Counted from the stretch's first letter, positions 7,339 through 16,923 are shown. The stretch: DNA of 34,961 bases from Tannerellaceae bacterium (GCA_031288515.1 JAITRG010000057.1:1-34961); one strand, 5' to 3'. The notes: generated by a model from the sequence alone, not told the origin. Numbers and translations are program-made.

Positions 7339-8383
7339 ATATTATTCGTTAATAGGTTTCGTTTCGCTATCGGCATGTAACATGCATACGCCTGAGATTC
7401 AAACGCTTTGCCTGCGTGACGACATAGGGAATTATATCGTCAAATGGGAAACAAACCCTCCGCTTGAGGGCGTCGTGAAGTTATACGTAAGCGATACGCC
7501 CGGTCAGTTCGGCAAATCCGACCCCGTAGGTTATGCCGATATCAGGGAAGGGATAACCAGATATGTTACCAACGATAATATTACCCGCAAGTATTTTCTG
7601 TTGTCTTTTAATGATAAATACGCCGAAATGGTTGCCGCTCGTTTCGTGCCAATGGACAGTGTGCTGAATTTCCGGGATTTGGGCGGATATGCATCCTACG
7701 GAGGCAGGAAGAAAATACGCTGGGGGAAGGTCTTTCGTTCGGGAAAGATCGGCACATTGAGCCCCCGCGACTCGATTAAACTGAATAAGCTGGAAATAAA
7801 AACGATTATCGATTTGCGCTCGGAAGAAGAACAGGCTGCATCGCCTGCAGGCTATACGAAAGCCGGCCTTATTCATATCCCGGTATCAAACGGTAAATGG
7901 GACGGGATACTTGCCCGCATTAACGAAGGCCGCGCCCGTAAAGGGGATGGCGTAGTCTTTATGCAGGATTTGTACATTCAATATGTAGAAGAGGAAAAAG
8001 AACAATTTGCCAGAGCGCTGGCCGTTTTTGAAGAGAAGGATAATTATCCGATAGCGATTAGCAGTTCGTTGGGGAAAGACCGGGCTGGTTTTCTTACGGC
8101 TTTATTACTGGCAGCCCTGGATATTCCCGAAGAATCCATCCTGAATGATTATCTTGCCACGAATGATTTTTTAGGGCTGAACCGTTTTAATGCGAAGGTA
8201 CGGGGGTTAGACCCGGATGCGCAACAAACATTAACCGTGATACTCGGCGCTAATCCGGCATTCCTCGATTTGGCTTTCCGGAAAATAGAAAAAGAGTACG
8301 GCTCCGTAAAAGAATATCTTACGAATGAGTTGCATTTTTCCGAACGCAGACAAAATAAATTGAAAGAAATACTTCTTTTTTAA
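7322..8383 (+). CDS. Tyrosine-phosphatase-like lipoprotein with degenerate active site
   Basis: A 353-residue lipoprotein. The signal peptide ends in the lipobox LSAC (Cys19), which favours the ATG at 7322, preceded by GGAAAG, over the in-frame ATG at 7286. It overlaps the kinase stop by 17 nt, so translation is probably coupled. An N-terminal beta-sandwich (about 25-110) precedes a Y_phosphatase3-type domain opening with NFRDLGGY and ending near the C-terminus. The P-loop, normally HCxxGKDRTG, reads SSSLGKDRAG here: the invariant His and the nucleophilic Cys are both Ser (codons AGC AGT around 8070), while the rest of the loop is intact. By analogy with Cys-to-Ser trap mutants it may bind phospho-ligands without hydrolysing them. 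Whether this is typical of its orthologues I cannot tell. Confidence 0.82.
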   Translation: MPYSLKYYSLIGFVSLSACNMHTPEIQTLCLRDDIGNYIVKWETNPPLEGVVKLYVSDTPGQFGKSDPVGYADIREGITRYVTNDNITRKYFLLSFNDKYAEMVAARFVPMDSVLNFRDLGGYASYGGRKKIRWGKVFRSGKIGTLSPRDSIKLNKLEIKTIIDLRSEEEQAASPAGYTKAGLIHIPVSNGKWDGILARINEGRARKGDGVVFMQDLYIQYVEEEKEQFARALAVFEEKDNYPIAISSSLGKDRAGFLTALLLAALDIPEESILNDYLATNDFLGLNRFNAKVRGLDPDAQQTLTVILGANPAFLDLAFRKIEKEYGSVKEYLTNELHFSERRQNKLKEILLF

Positions 8384-8404
8384 ATCGTTCTCGAATAAAA
8401 TACG

Positions 8405-8412
8405 TAACTTTG
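8405..8412 (+). promoter_or_regulatory. -7 box for the RNA helicase gene
   Basis: TAACTTTG matches TAnnTTTG, 33 nt before the TTG start and 21 nt after the stop of the phosphatase-like gene. It suggests that the helicase and LRR genes form their own transcript. Confidence 0.5.
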
Positions 8413-8445
8413 CAGCTCTAATTATTTTACAGATAAAACATTACA

Positions 8446-10221
8446 TTGAAAACATTTGAAGAATTAGGAGTTGCTTCACCGATTTTGAAAGCAATTCAGG
8501 AAATGGGATACGAGTTGCCCATGCCCGTACAGGAGGAAGTGATTCCGTTTTTGCTGGGTGAAGACAACGACGTGATAGCGCTGGCGCAAACCGGAACAGG
8601 CAAAACGGCCGCATTCGGATTACCCATATTACAGAAAATAGAAGTAAGCGTATACCAGCCGCAGGCGCTTATCTTATGTCCTACACGCGAACTGTGCTTG
8701 CAGATTGCCGGTGATTTGAACGATTATTCCAAATACATTAACGGATTAAAAGTGCTTCCGGTGTACGGAGGTTCCAGTATTGAAAGCCAGATAAAAACGT
8801 TGAAACGGGGAGTCCATGTGGTAGTAGCCACTCCCGGACGCCTGCTCGACCTGCTGACACGCAAGACGGTTAACCTGAGCATAGTAAAAAATGTGATTCT
8901 CGACGAAGCGGACGAAATGCTCAACATGGGCTTTTCAGACAGTATAAACGCCATCCTGGCCGAAGTCCCTTCTTCGCGTAATATGTTGCTGTTTTCGGCA
9001 ACCATGCCCCAGGGTATTGCCTCTATTACAAGGAAGTACATGAATAATCCGAAAGAGATCGTAATCGGCAGGAAGAATGAAGGGAATGAAAATATCAAGC
9101 ATGTTTACTACATGGTACGGGCGCAGGATAAATACCTGGCCTTAAAACGTATTGCCGACTATTATCCCAATATCTACGGAATTATCTTTTGCCGTACGCG
9201 GAAAGAAACGCAGGAGATTGCCGACAAACTTATCCAGGACGGCTACAACGCCGACTCTTTACACGGGGAATTAAGCCAGGCGCAACGCGATTATGTGATG
9301 CAGAAATTCCGTTTGAGGAACTTGCAATTGCTGGTCGCCACGGATGTGGCAGCCCGCGGATTAGACGTTGACGACCTTACCCATATTATCAATTACGGAC
9401 TGCCCGACGATGTAGAATCGTATACGCACAGGAGCGGGCGTACCGGCCGTGCAGGGAAGACGGGTATCTCGATTTCCATTTGCCATATTAAAGAGAAAGG
9501 GAAAATACGCGAGATAGAGCGCATTATCAATAAGAAGTTTGAGAAAGGAGAAATGCCCGGCGGAAAGGCTATCTGCGAGAAACAGATAGTTAATCTGGTA
9601 GACCAGATAGAAAAAGTAAAGGTAGACGAGGATGAAATCGCCTCCCTGATGCCTTCTATTTTCCGTAAGCTGGAATGGCTCGACAAGGAAGATATCATCA
9701 AACGGATGGTGTCGCTCGAGTTCAACCGGATGATCGATTACTACAAAGACGCCGACGAAATAGAAGTAGTAGACGAACGCCCTGGAAAAGGCCGGGATAC
9801 GGCATTCGGCAAGAAAGAAAGCCGGAGAAGCCGTGACAGGGAGGAAGGTTTTGTAAGGTACTTCATTAATTTTGGCAAATCGGACGGCCTTTTCCCCAAC
9901 CAGTTGATAGACCTGGTTAACAAATGCGTGCCGGGAAAAGTAAGAATAGGGAAAATAGACCTGCTTGATAATTTCTCCTTCTTTGAAGTGGAAGAAGCGG
10001 CCGCGAAACGGGTGATGGACCGGATGAACGGCTTCGAAATAGACGGACGCCGGATTTCTGTAGAACCCGCCCAGGGAAAGAAAGGGGAAGGCAAAGCGGA
10101 AGGTAAAGGCGGAAAGAAGAAGGCGGCTCCTTTTTATGACCGTTTTGACAAACGAACCAGAAACAACGATAAGCCCTGGCGGCGCGCCTCCCGCCCATCA
10201 TCAGGAAAAAACAGGGAATGA
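8446..10221 (+). CDS. deaD: DEAD-box ATP-dependent RNA helicase with C-terminal RNA-binding domain (DeaD/CsdA-like)
   Basis: A 591-residue protein with all DEAD-box motifs: AQTGTGKT (residues 47-54), PTREL (79-83), TPGR (129-132), DEAD (153-156), SAT (184-186), ARGLD (303-307) and HRSGRTGRAG (328-337). Residues about 478-555 (FVRYFINFGKSDGLFPNQL through VEPAQG) match the DbpA/CsdA-type RRM-like RNA-binding domain. The last 35 residues are a basic, disordered tail rich in Lys, Gly and Arg. Proteins of this type unwind rRNA and mRNA helices during ribosome assembly and in the cold. The start is a TTG at 8446 giving MKTFEELGV, the usual family N-terminus; no ATG alternative fits. The secreted LRR gene begins four bases after its stop. 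Confidence 0.92.
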   Translation: MKTFEELGVASPILKAIQEMGYELPMPVQEEVIPFLLGEDNDVIALAQTGTGKTAAFGLPILQKIEVSVYQPQALILCPTRELCLQIAGDLNDYSKYINGLKVLPVYGGSSIESQIKTLKRGVHVVVATPGRLLDLLTRKTVNLSIVKNVILDEADEMLNMGFSDSINAILAEVPSSRNMLLFSATMPQGIASITRKYMNNPKEIVIGRKNEGNENIKHVYYMVRAQDKYLALKRIADYYPNIYGIIFCRTRKETQEIADKLIQDGYNADSLHGELSQAQRDYVMQKFRLRNLQLLVATDVAARGLDVDDLTHIINYGLPDDVESYTHRSGRTGRAGKTGISISICHIKEKGKIREIERIINKKFEKGEMPGGKAICEKQIVNLVDQIEKVKVDEDEIASLMPSIFRKLEWLDKEDIIKRMVSLEFNRMIDYYKDADEIEVVDERPGKGRDTAFGKKESRRSRDREEGFVRYFINFGKSDGLFPNQLIDLVNKCVPGKVRIGKIDLLDNFSFFEVEEAAAKRVMDRMNGFEIDGRRISVEPAQGKKGEGKAEGKGGKKKAAPFYDRFDKRTRNNDKPWRRASRPSSGKNRE

Positions 10222-10225
10222 ATAC

Positions 10226-11377
10226 ATGATACGATTGTTGTTGTTGGTATTAGCCTGTTTATCCGCTACCGTAACGATGGCAAAAAAGCCGGATTTCGAC
10301 AAGAAAGACGTTGCAGCGCTGAAACTGATATTGCTACCCAACAACAATGATCTCTGGGAAAAAGTAATCCGGGAAAAGTATGAAAAACCTTTTACCTTCG
10401 ACAATCCCGTATGGGAGCAAATCAATTGGTCGTCGGACGTCGACGGGTTGACCTGGAAATTAACAAACGGCGCCGTTAAGCTGACCTCCATCAACTGGAG
10501 CGACAAAGGTATTACGGGATGTTTAAAGTTCGATGGATTCGACAATCTGCTTTCCCTCTCCTGTTACAACAACCAATTAGAGTCGTTGGAAATAAAAAAC
10601 CTGGCCGTCCTGGAGCAGTTCTCATGCTTCGGGAACGGCCTTACCTCGCTTAAACTGGAAAATCTGACGGGGCTGAAAGAACTCTACTGCTTCTCCAACC
10701 GATTAGACACGCTGCCTGTAGGCGAACTGGTTTCTTTAGAAAAATTATCCTGCTATCAAAACCAGTTAACCTCCCTCGATTGCACGGCCCTCCCCCGGTT
10801 AGCTTACTTAGACTGTTCGTCGAACAGCTTATCTTCGCTCAATATAGCCGGCCTACGCCGTTTATCCTACCTGGACTGCTCGCTTAACAGTTTACGCAGC
10901 TTGGAAATAGATGATCTTATAAACCTCGCGCAGTTGTCGTGTTACTCTAATATGTTAACATCTCTGCCTGTGGAAAAACTAACCGGGCTGGTCTACATCA
11001 ATTGCTTCTTTAATAATTTAACGTCTTTAGACGTCAGTAACCTGCCGGATATAACCTATCTTAACTGTTGGGGAAACCAAATCCCTTTCGGCAAACTCCC
11101 CCGCCAGCCTTTCGGCGAATACCATTACGAGTATCAACGAATCTATATATCCGGGGTAAAAGCCGGCGTACGATTAGATTTATCCGATTTACTGATTAAA
11201 GGAGAAACTACCGCCTACCGGTACGGGAATGTGATTAATTATCTCCGCCCCGACGGCACATTTATCGTCCCCTCAGATATAGAGCGGAAAGGCAAACTCG
11301 AAATCCAGCTAACCAACACCGCTTTCCCTAAATTTCAAGAAAACAACCTGCCGCTACTTTTAGTAATAATGGAGTGA
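10226..11377 (+). CDS. Secreted leucine-rich-repeat protein
   Basis: A 383-residue protein with an N-terminal signal peptide (MIRLLLLVLACLSATVTMA). About nine leucine-rich repeats of 20-21 residues lie between roughly residues 100 and 285. They follow the pattern LxxLxCxxNxLxSL, the Cys-containing (TpLRR/BspA-like) bacterial type. The last 90 residues are not repetitive and are probably beta-rich. The protein is exported; I see no lipobox and no type IX secretion C-terminal domain that I can recognise. The start at 10226 follows AGGGAA and lies four bases after the helicase stop, so the two are likely co-transcribed, although a functional link is not obvious. Its partner is unknown. Confidence 0.8.
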   Translation: MIRLLLLVLACLSATVTMAKKPDFDKKDVAALKLILLPNNNDLWEKVIREKYEKPFTFDNPVWEQINWSSDVDGLTWKLTNGAVKLTSINWSDKGITGCLKFDGFDNLLSLSCYNNQLESLEIKNLAVLEQFSCFGNGLTSLKLENLTGLKELYCFSNRLDTLPVGELVSLEKLSCYQNQLTSLDCTALPRLAYLDCSSNSLSSLNIAGLRRLSYLDCSLNSLRSLEIDDLINLAQLSCYSNMLTSLPVEKLTGLVYINCFFNNLTSLDVSNLPDITYLNCWGNQIPFGKLPRQPFGEYHYEYQRIYISGVKAGVRLDLSDLLIKGETTAYRYGNVINYLRPDGTFIVPSDIERKGKLEIQLTNTAFPKFQENNLPLLLVIME

Positions 11378-11535
11378 TAGATTTCCCTGATTCCATGTTT
11401 AGCTAAGACGGCTCCATGTTTAGTTGAGTAATTGTATCGATGGATAGGGTTGAAGCGCTGAGTCGGATTTTCTTGACTAAACGATATTGATTCCCGAATA
11501 ATAGTTATTTTTGTATCGAATGTATTTGAAAAACA
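11378..11535. other. Intergenic region with a 21-bp-spaced direct repeat and a promoter box
   Basis: CCATGTTTAG occurs twice, at 11393 and 11414. A TATTTTTG -7 box at 11506-11513 probably drives the hybrid kinase gene. No terminator hairpin is evident after the LRR gene. Confidence 0.45.
11506..11513 (+). promoter_or_regulatory. -7 box for the hybrid histidine kinase gene
   Basis: TATTTTTG matches TAnnTTTG and lies 22 nt before the ATG at 11536. No well-spaced TTTG is present upstream. Confidence 0.45.
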
Positions 11536-14217
11536 ATGAACTGTTTCAAACCGTTTATTATGGATAATTATCATCGGCTTTTGGGGGTTTTATGTATTCT
11601 CTTTTTATTCATGACGCCGTTTTCTGTTTGTGCGGATGAAGAAAGCAGGATACTTATTATTAGTTCCTATAATCCCAATACTAAAAATATGACGCAGAAT
11701 ATCTCCGAGTTTCTGGATGAATATGAACGCCTGGAGGGGAAATCGGCGATTGTAATTGAAAACATGAATTGCAAAAGCCTTTTTGAAGCGCCTGCATGGA
11801 AAGCGAAGATGGAGGATATCCTGTCCAAATATACCAAAGAAAACGAGCCGGATATGATCATTATCCTCGGACAGGAAGGCTGGTCGTCTTACCTTTCAAT
11901 CGATCATAAGGATAAAAACGCAGTGCCTGTTTTATGCGCCATGGTAAGCGCCAATGCCATTTTGCTTCCCGATTCTGCAACCTCCCTCATAGACTGGATG
12001 CCCGAAAGTATGGATGTTCAAGGTTTACTGGATGCGAATCCGAATGTGTCGGGCTACCTGTATTCATATGATGTCAGGAAAAACATTGACCTGATAAGAG
12101 ACCTCTATCCCGAAACGAAACATATCGCCCTTATTACCGACAACAGCTACGGAGGCGTAGCTTTGCAATCGCACGTTGAGAAAGAAATGAAAGAGATGGA
12201 CGACCTCGAGCTTATCCTCTTGGACGGGCGGAAAAACAGTATTTATACCATCATCGAGCAGATTGAAAAACTGCCCACACATACCGTCATCTTATTAGGG
12301 ACATGGCGCGTAGACATGAACGAGCGTTATTATATCGGGAATGCTACTTATTCTATGATGCCGGCACGGCCGGATTTGCCTGCCTTCACGCTTTCCTTCA
12401 CCGGACTGGGGCATTGGGCGATAGGGGGATATGTCCCCCTGTACCGTACGTTTGGCAAAGACCTTGCGCGGCGAGCCATCGATTTAGAGAATGGCGCGAT
12501 ACGGATGAAAGATATAAAAGCTACGCTATTACCCAACGGCTACGTCTTCGACGCGTATAAAATCAAAGAAATGGGGATTGCTGCCCGGTCGCTGCCTGCC
12601 GGCGCCGAATTTATCAATGAAGATACAGCCCTCCTGTCGCAGTATAAATACGAGATACTGCTTGCGGTAACATGTATTCTTCTGCTGTTCCTTATTATGC
12701 TGGCCTACTTCTTTTACCGTTCGAACAGGCTGAAAGACCGGTTGATGGATTTACAGGCAGACAACGCCATCATCATGAACAATGTGCGGGCTTCCATCGT
12801 ATTTATCAAGCCCGACTATACGATAAAATGGCGCAATGACGTCGTTTTTGAATGTATTCCCGATCCCGGCCCCAAAAACTGCTGCGTAATAGACGATGGC
12901 ATAGCGCCCTATTGCACCGACTGCACAGTCGTAAAAGCGATGGAAACAAGAAAACAGGCCGAAACGATCCAGCATTGTACTACCGGCCGGTATATACATG
13001 TATTAGCCAATCCCATCACGGATAATAAAGGAGAGTTCCTGGGAGTCGTTGTCAAGAAAGAAGACATTACCTCGCTGAAAAAGACAGAACTCGAACTGAT
13101 AAAGGCAAAAGAAAAAGCCGAAGAGTCAGACCGCCTGAAATCAGCCTTCCTCGCCAACATGAGCCACGAGATACGTACGCCCCTGAACGCGATTGTGGGA
13201 TTCTCCGGCCTGCTGGCTTCGACAGACGACCCGGACGAACGGGAAGAATACGTAGGGATTATTCATACAAACAACGAACTGCTGCTGCAACTGATCAATG
13301 ACATACTGGATTTGGCAAAGATTGAAGCAGGCACATTGGACTTTGTCTTTGCAAACGTAGACGTCAACCGCCTGTTTGCCGACATAGAACAGACCTCGCG
13401 GATAAAAGCCCGGAAAACGGTGCACGTCTCGTTCGAAGATAAAGCGCCGTGTTGCGTTATCCGGACGGATAAAAATCGCCTCCTGCAAGTAATAACAAAC
13501 TTCCTGAACAATGCCATTAAGTTTACAAACGAAGGAAGCATCCGCTTTGGCTATCATATAAGGGAAAACAGTCTGTATTTTTATGTAACGGATACCGGCG
13601 TAGGCGTCAGAAAAGAAGAATGCGGCAAAATATTCGAACGTTTCGCCAAGCTGAACAACTTCGTACAGGGAACGGGACTGGGGCTATCCATCTGCCAAAC
13701 GATCGTACACAAATTGGGCGGGGAAATAGGCGTCGAATCGGAATACGGAAAAGGCTCCACCTTCTGGTTTACCCTGCCGAAAGAGGCGCTGGTGAGCGTG
13801 CAGGAAGAAGAAAAGAAAAGCCGCCGGGTAGTCTACGTAGACGAATACAAAAAAAAGGCCACTCTGTTAATAGCGGAAGACAATGAAAGCAACTATATCC
13901 TTTTCAGCGCCATGCTTAAGGAATACAACCTGCTGTACGCCCGCGACGGGAAAGAAGCCATCGAACTATACCACAAATATTACCCCGACTTAATCCTGAT
14001 GGATATCAAAATGCCGGTCATGGACGGCTATCAGGCATTGGCCGAAATACGGAAGGAAGACAAACAAATCCCCGTCATAGCCGTCACGGCAAACGCCTTC
14101 GCCGAAGACGAACAGCGCGTCTACAACAGCGGCTTCAACGGATACGTCCCCAAACCCATCAAAGCCTCCGAACTGAAAGCCAAAATCGCCTCCCTGCTAA
14201 GTAATAACCAGGAATAA
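11536..14217 (+). CDS. Hybrid sensor histidine kinase/response regulator with periplasmic substrate-binding-like sensor
   Basis: An 893-residue membrane protein. After a signal or anchor sequence (to about residue 33), residues 35-365 form a periplasmic domain resembling ABC substrate-binding proteins ([14 protein letters not shown], then IIILGQEGW). A membrane helix follows at about 375-395 ([20 protein letters not shown]). Then come a PAS-like domain (about 410-515) with cysteines in a CC...CxxC arrangement, a HisKA domain with the phospho-acceptor His544 in [10 protein letters not shown], an HATPase domain (DTGVGV, GTGLGLS) and a receiver domain with phospho-acceptor Asp823 ([13 protein letters not shown]). 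There is no C-terminal HTH, unlike classical Bacteroides hybrid two-component systems, so output must pass to another protein. No separate regulator lies beside it. An alternative start is the ATG at 11560. Confidence 0.9.
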   Translation: MNCFKPFIMDNYHRLLGVLCILFLFMTPFSVCADEESRILIISSYNPNTKNMTQNISEFLDEYERLEGKSAIVIENMNCKSLFEAPAWKAKMEDILSKYTKENEPDMIIILGQEGWSSYLSIDHKDKNAVPVLCAMVSANAILLPDSATSLIDWMPESMDVQGLLDANPNVSGYLYSYDVRKNIDLIRDLYPETKHIALITDNSYGGVALQSHVEKEMKEMDDLELILLDGRKNSIYTIIEQIEKLPTHTVILLGTWRVDMNERYYIGNATYSMMPARPDLPAFTLSFTGLGHWAIGGYVPLYRTFGKDLARRAIDLENGAIRMKDIKATLLPNGYVFDAYKIKEMGIAARSLPAGAEFINEDTALLSQYKYEILLAVTCILLLFLIMLAYFFYRSNRLKDRLMDLQADNAIIMNNVRASIVFIKPDYTIKWRNDVVFECIPDPGPKNCCVIDDGIAPYCTDCTVVKAMETRKQAETIQHCTTGRYIHVLANPITDNKGEFLGVVVKKEDITSLKKTELELIKAKEKAEESDRLKSAFLANMSHEIRTPLNAIVGFSGLLASTDDPDEREEYVGIIHTNNELLLQLINDILDLAKIEAGTLDFVFANVDVNRLFADIEQTSRIKARKTVHVSFEDKAPCCVIRTDKNRLLQVITNFLNNAIKFTNEGSIRFGYHIRENSLYFYVTDTGVGVRKEECGKIFERFAKLNNFVQGTGLGLSICQTIVHKLGGEIGVESEYGKGSTFWFTLPKEALVSVQEEEKKSRRVVYVDEYKKKATLLIAEDNESNYILFSAMLKEYNLLYARDGKEAIELYHKYYPDLILMDIKMPVMDGYQALAEIRKEDKQIPVIAVTANAFAEDEQRVYNSGFNGYVPKPIKASELKAKIASLLSNNQE

Positions 14218-14251
14218 AACAGTTACCTGCGCGATATATTAAAATAATCTG

Positions 14252-14259
14252 TATATTTG
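14252..14259 (+). promoter_or_regulatory. -7 box for pepD
   Basis: TATATTTG matches TAnnTTTG. Transcription would begin near 14266, which excludes the in-frame TTG at 14257 and supports the ATG at 14287 as the start. Confidence 0.55.
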
Positions 14260-14286
14260 AGGGAACTTAAATTAAAAGGTAAAAGT

Positions 14287-15744
14287 ATGTCGGCAGAAAT
14301 TAAAAAACTTACACCAAATCATGTATGGGGTTATTTCTATGAGTTAACGCAAATTCCGCGCCCAACCGGGCATATGGAAGCTGTCACCCGCTTTGTAGCA
14401 GCGTTTGGAAAAGGATTAGGGCTGGAAACGCGGCAGGATGAGGCAGGGAATGTGCTCATCCGTAAACCGGGCGTCCCGGGTATGGAAAACCATAAAACCA
14501 TTATACTGCAATCTCACCTGGATATGGTTCCGCAGAAAAATGCTACGGTAGAACATGATTTCTTTACAGACCCAATTGACGCCTGTATAGAAGGCGATTG
14601 GGTTACGGCAAAAGATACTACATTAGGCGCCGACAATGGCGTCGGAGTCGCGCTCGCAATGGCTGTACTGGCCGATAATACATTAAAACACGGTCCCCTG
14701 GAAGCCCTTTTCACAGTGGATGAAGAAGTAGGGATGGACGGCGCTTTCGGATTAAGACCGGGTTTCCTGAAAGGACGGACGCTCATCAATTGCGATTCGG
14801 AAGGAGAAGGCGAGCTGTTTGTAGGCTGTGCCGGCGGAGCCGATTTGAATATCTCTTTCCAATATGAAAAAGACGATACCGGCATCCCCGAAGGCGATGT
14901 GGCCGTAAAAATAAGCCTTACCGGTTTGAAAGGCGGGCACTCCGGCCTTGATATCGATTTAGGGCGGGGCAATGCCAACAAACTGATGTTCCGTTTCCTG
15001 AAAGAAGTAGTTACCGAGTGTGGCGCCCGCTTGTCGTCTATACAGGGCGGCTCGTTGAGGAATGCTATCCCGCGCGAAGCCTTTGCCGTGATAACCATCC
15101 CGGGCGAAAATGCAGAGATGTTATGGGAAATGACCTCTGATTACCAGGACTTATACCGTGCCGAATACAAAGGCATAGAAACGGATATCCGCTTTGTAGC
15201 CGAAAAAGTAGAATTGCCCGGAACCTTGATTCCCGAACAGGTACAGGACGACCTGATCAATGCGGTGGAAGGCTGCCCGAACGGCGTATTTACCATGCTC
15301 CGGGATTTTCCGGGAACGGTGGAGTCGTCGTCAAACCTCGCCGTGGTAGTTTCCGGAAAAGGATTGATAGAAGCGAAGATATTAGTCAGAAGCTCTTCCG
15401 AAAGCCGGAAAGCCTATCTGTGTTCCTGCCTTGAAAGCGTATTTGCCTTAGCGGGGGCAAAAGTAGAATATGGCGGCGCCTATAACGGCTGGCAGCCGGA
15501 CAGCAATTCCCCTGTCCTGAAACTTATGCTCGAAACCTACGAAGGCCTGTACAATAAAAAACCTGCAGTAAAAGTAATGCACGCCGGCCTGGAATGTGGT
15601 ATCATACAAGGAATCTACCCCGATATGGACATGATATCGATAGGCCCCGATCTGCGCTTCCCCCATTCGCCCGACGAAAAAGTGAACATCTCTTCGGTAG
15701 AAAGAGTCTGGAACTTCCTGAAAGCCACGCTCGAAAAGATATAA
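14287..15744 (+). CDS. pepD: Aminoacyl-histidine dipeptidase (M20 family, PepD)
   Basis: A 485-residue M20C dipeptidase of normal length. Expected metal ligands and catalytic residues are in place: His77 (SHLDM), Asp116 (GADNGVG, bridging), Glu146-Glu147 (DEEVGMDG), Asp170 (NCDSEG) and a C-terminal His near 460 (FPHSPDEK). The family hydrolyses Xaa-His and other dipeptides in the cytoplasm using two zinc ions. The ATG at 14287 follows AAAAGG and fits the promoter position. It is a single-gene transcript ending in a strong hairpin at 15773-15802. Confidence 0.93.
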   Translation: MSAEIKKLTPNHVWGYFYELTQIPRPTGHMEAVTRFVAAFGKGLGLETRQDEAGNVLIRKPGVPGMENHKTIILQSHLDMVPQKNATVEHDFFTDPIDACIEGDWVTAKDTTLGADNGVGVALAMAVLADNTLKHGPLEALFTVDEEVGMDGAFGLRPGFLKGRTLINCDSEGEGELFVGCAGGADLNISFQYEKDDTGIPEGDVAVKISLTGLKGGHSGLDIDLGRGNANKLMFRFLKEVVTECGARLSSIQGGSLRNAIPREAFAVITIPGENAEMLWEMTSDYQDLYRAEYKGIETDIRFVAEKVELPGTLIPEQVQDDLINAVEGCPNGVFTMLRDFPGTVESSSNLAVVVSGKGLIEAKILVRSSSESRKAYLCSCLESVFALAGAKVEYGGAYNGWQPDSNSPVLKLMLETYEGLYNKKPAVKVMHAGLECGIIQGIYPDMDMISIGPDLRFPHSPDEKVNISSVERVWNFLKATLEKI

Positions 15745-15772
15745 TGCAAACCCGTTTATTATTGCAAACGAA

Positions 15773-15812
15773 AAGAGGACGGCCTAACGACAGCCGCCCT
15801 CTTTCCGTTTTT
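15773..15812. terminator. Terminator after pepD, possibly bidirectional
   Basis: AAGAGGACGGC and GCCGCCCTCTTT form a stem with one A/C mismatch around a nine-base loop, followed on the plus strand by CCGTTTTTATTTT. An A-run on the other side could allow use by the opposing decayed gene. Confidence 0.7.
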
Positions 15813-16389
15813 ATTTTGGTAAAACGTTTAGCTTCCTGAGATTTTCACTATATTGCAAGTAAGAATTACTTACTCCATACCAGCCGTCTTGATAGCCATC
15901 TCTCCATCCCCATTTAAAATGAAAGAACAGAACGCTATAAGCTGTGCCGGAAGGAACATTCAAGGGACGTGCATTTATTGGTTCCACATAATTCGTGTTA
16001 TATCCTTTTGCATTGAGGAAATAAGCTATTCTTGTCCTGTAATTGAAAGGATTTAGTATATCAATTGCCGGATGTGCATAACTTTCTTTGTAAGTCATTT
16101 GAAACCCATTTCCTATATCAGTAATTAATTTTGCTGCCATATCATCGTCGCCTCTTGCTATAGCCGCAAAATCTATGTTTCCTCCATTATACCTTTGGCG
16201 GGAGCCATAGCTATGGGGACACAACCTGCGACTGTATTTTCAGGACAATATTTCCATCTTGTTACTGCGGGTAGTAGGACTTTGGTTCCATGCAATGAAA
16301 TGATTAGAAATAAAGGCTGCTTCATGGGCGTTTATTTGAAGTTTTTCTAAACCAGAATAGGCAGACTCTTCAAATAATAATTTCTTCAT
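15811..16389 (-). pseudogene. Decayed C10-family (streptopain-like) cysteine protease
   Basis: From an ATG at 16389 the minus-strand frame runs about 46 codons to a TGA. The frame shifted by one base reads TKVLLPAVTRWKYCPENTVA then GCVPIAMAP, which is the C10 peptidase active-site region with the catalytic Cys in GCV. The original frame resumes with YNGGNIDFAAIARGDDDMAA and ends with HFKWGWRDGYQDGWYG, matching the C10 C-terminal WGW segment. Thus two compensating frame changes lie between about 16290 and 16195. The stretch that should hold the catalytic His (GHAWVxDG) is missing between NYVEPIN and ARPLNVP. The gene must be inactive. It probably once continued from the lipoprotein upstream (16402-16923), 12 bases away. 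Confidence 0.75.
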
Positions 16390-16401
16390 TTTTTAGTTTG
16401 T

Positions 16402-16923
16402 TTAATGTGAATAAAATTGCTGGCGGCACGCCAAATTATACTCAAAAGGAAATGGTTTGCGAAAAATACAGGTTGCAAGCCTTCGACATGATTCTGCTGC
16501 CTGTTGCAAACCAATTTTGTTTGAGTATAATTGAATATCTAAAGACCGATCTTTATCACTGTTGTTTTCATCTACGGAAACATGTACGGTATAATCGTCA
16601 ATCCGCTTTATCGTAAACCATTTGCCAATAACTTCCTGCGGTGATCCTCCTTTTGCATATTTTACGGAATAATCGTTGTGGTATATTGTCGTATCCGGCA
16701 TGATGATAACGGTTGACAGCCAAAAATCCCGGCCATCAATATAAATCATATTCAATGATAGATCATCTTGCTTTGTTTTTACGTCAAATTCATGTGATAA
16801 CGCATTTAAATAGAATTTATTCTCTGTTTCAAAATCCAATTCATCCACATGACATCCTGATATCCACAAGGATGAGATGATTATTAAAAGCGCTGATAAT
16901 GAATGGTTGATGGTATTTTGCAT
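16402..16923 (-). CDS. BACON-like lipoprotein, probably the front fragment of the broken protease gene
   Basis: A 173-residue lipoprotein: signal peptide with lipobox ISGC (Cys24), then a beta-rich domain ending in GKWFTIKRIDDYTVHVSVDE and NNSDKDRSLDIQLY, typical of BACON-like domains of Bacteroidetes secreted proteins. The last 36 residues (after QLY) are unlike the family and rich in Cys and Arg. They are encoded by a 99-bp palindromic insert at 16434-16532 and its flank, so the normal end of the domain is lost. BACON domains often precede C10 proteases in this phylum, and the decayed protease follows directly, so I infer one original gene. It may still be translated as a short lipoprotein. 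Confidence 0.6.
   Translation of the reverse strand: MQNTINHSLSALLIIISSLWISGCHVDELDFETENKFYLNALSHEFDVKTKQDDLSLNMIYIDGRDFWLSTVIIMPDTTIYHNDYSVKYAKGGSPQEVIGKWFTIKRIDDYTVHVSVDENNSDKDRSLDIQLYSNKIGLQQAAESCRRLATCIFRKPFPFEYNLACRQQFYSH
16434..16532. repeat. Palindromic 99-bp insert inside the lipoprotein gene
   Basis: AATTATACTCAAA (16434-16446) and TTTGAGTATAATT (16520-16532) are perfect inverted ends. A second nested pair, GGTTTGC and GCAAACC, lies inside. It coincides with the point where the BACON-like protein sequence becomes unrecognisable. Confidence 0.7.

Noticed and set aside
14514..15098. 194-residue open frame antisense to pepD
   Set aside because: Shadow of a strongly conserved enzyme on the other strand; Ser/Pro-rich translation typical of antisense frames.
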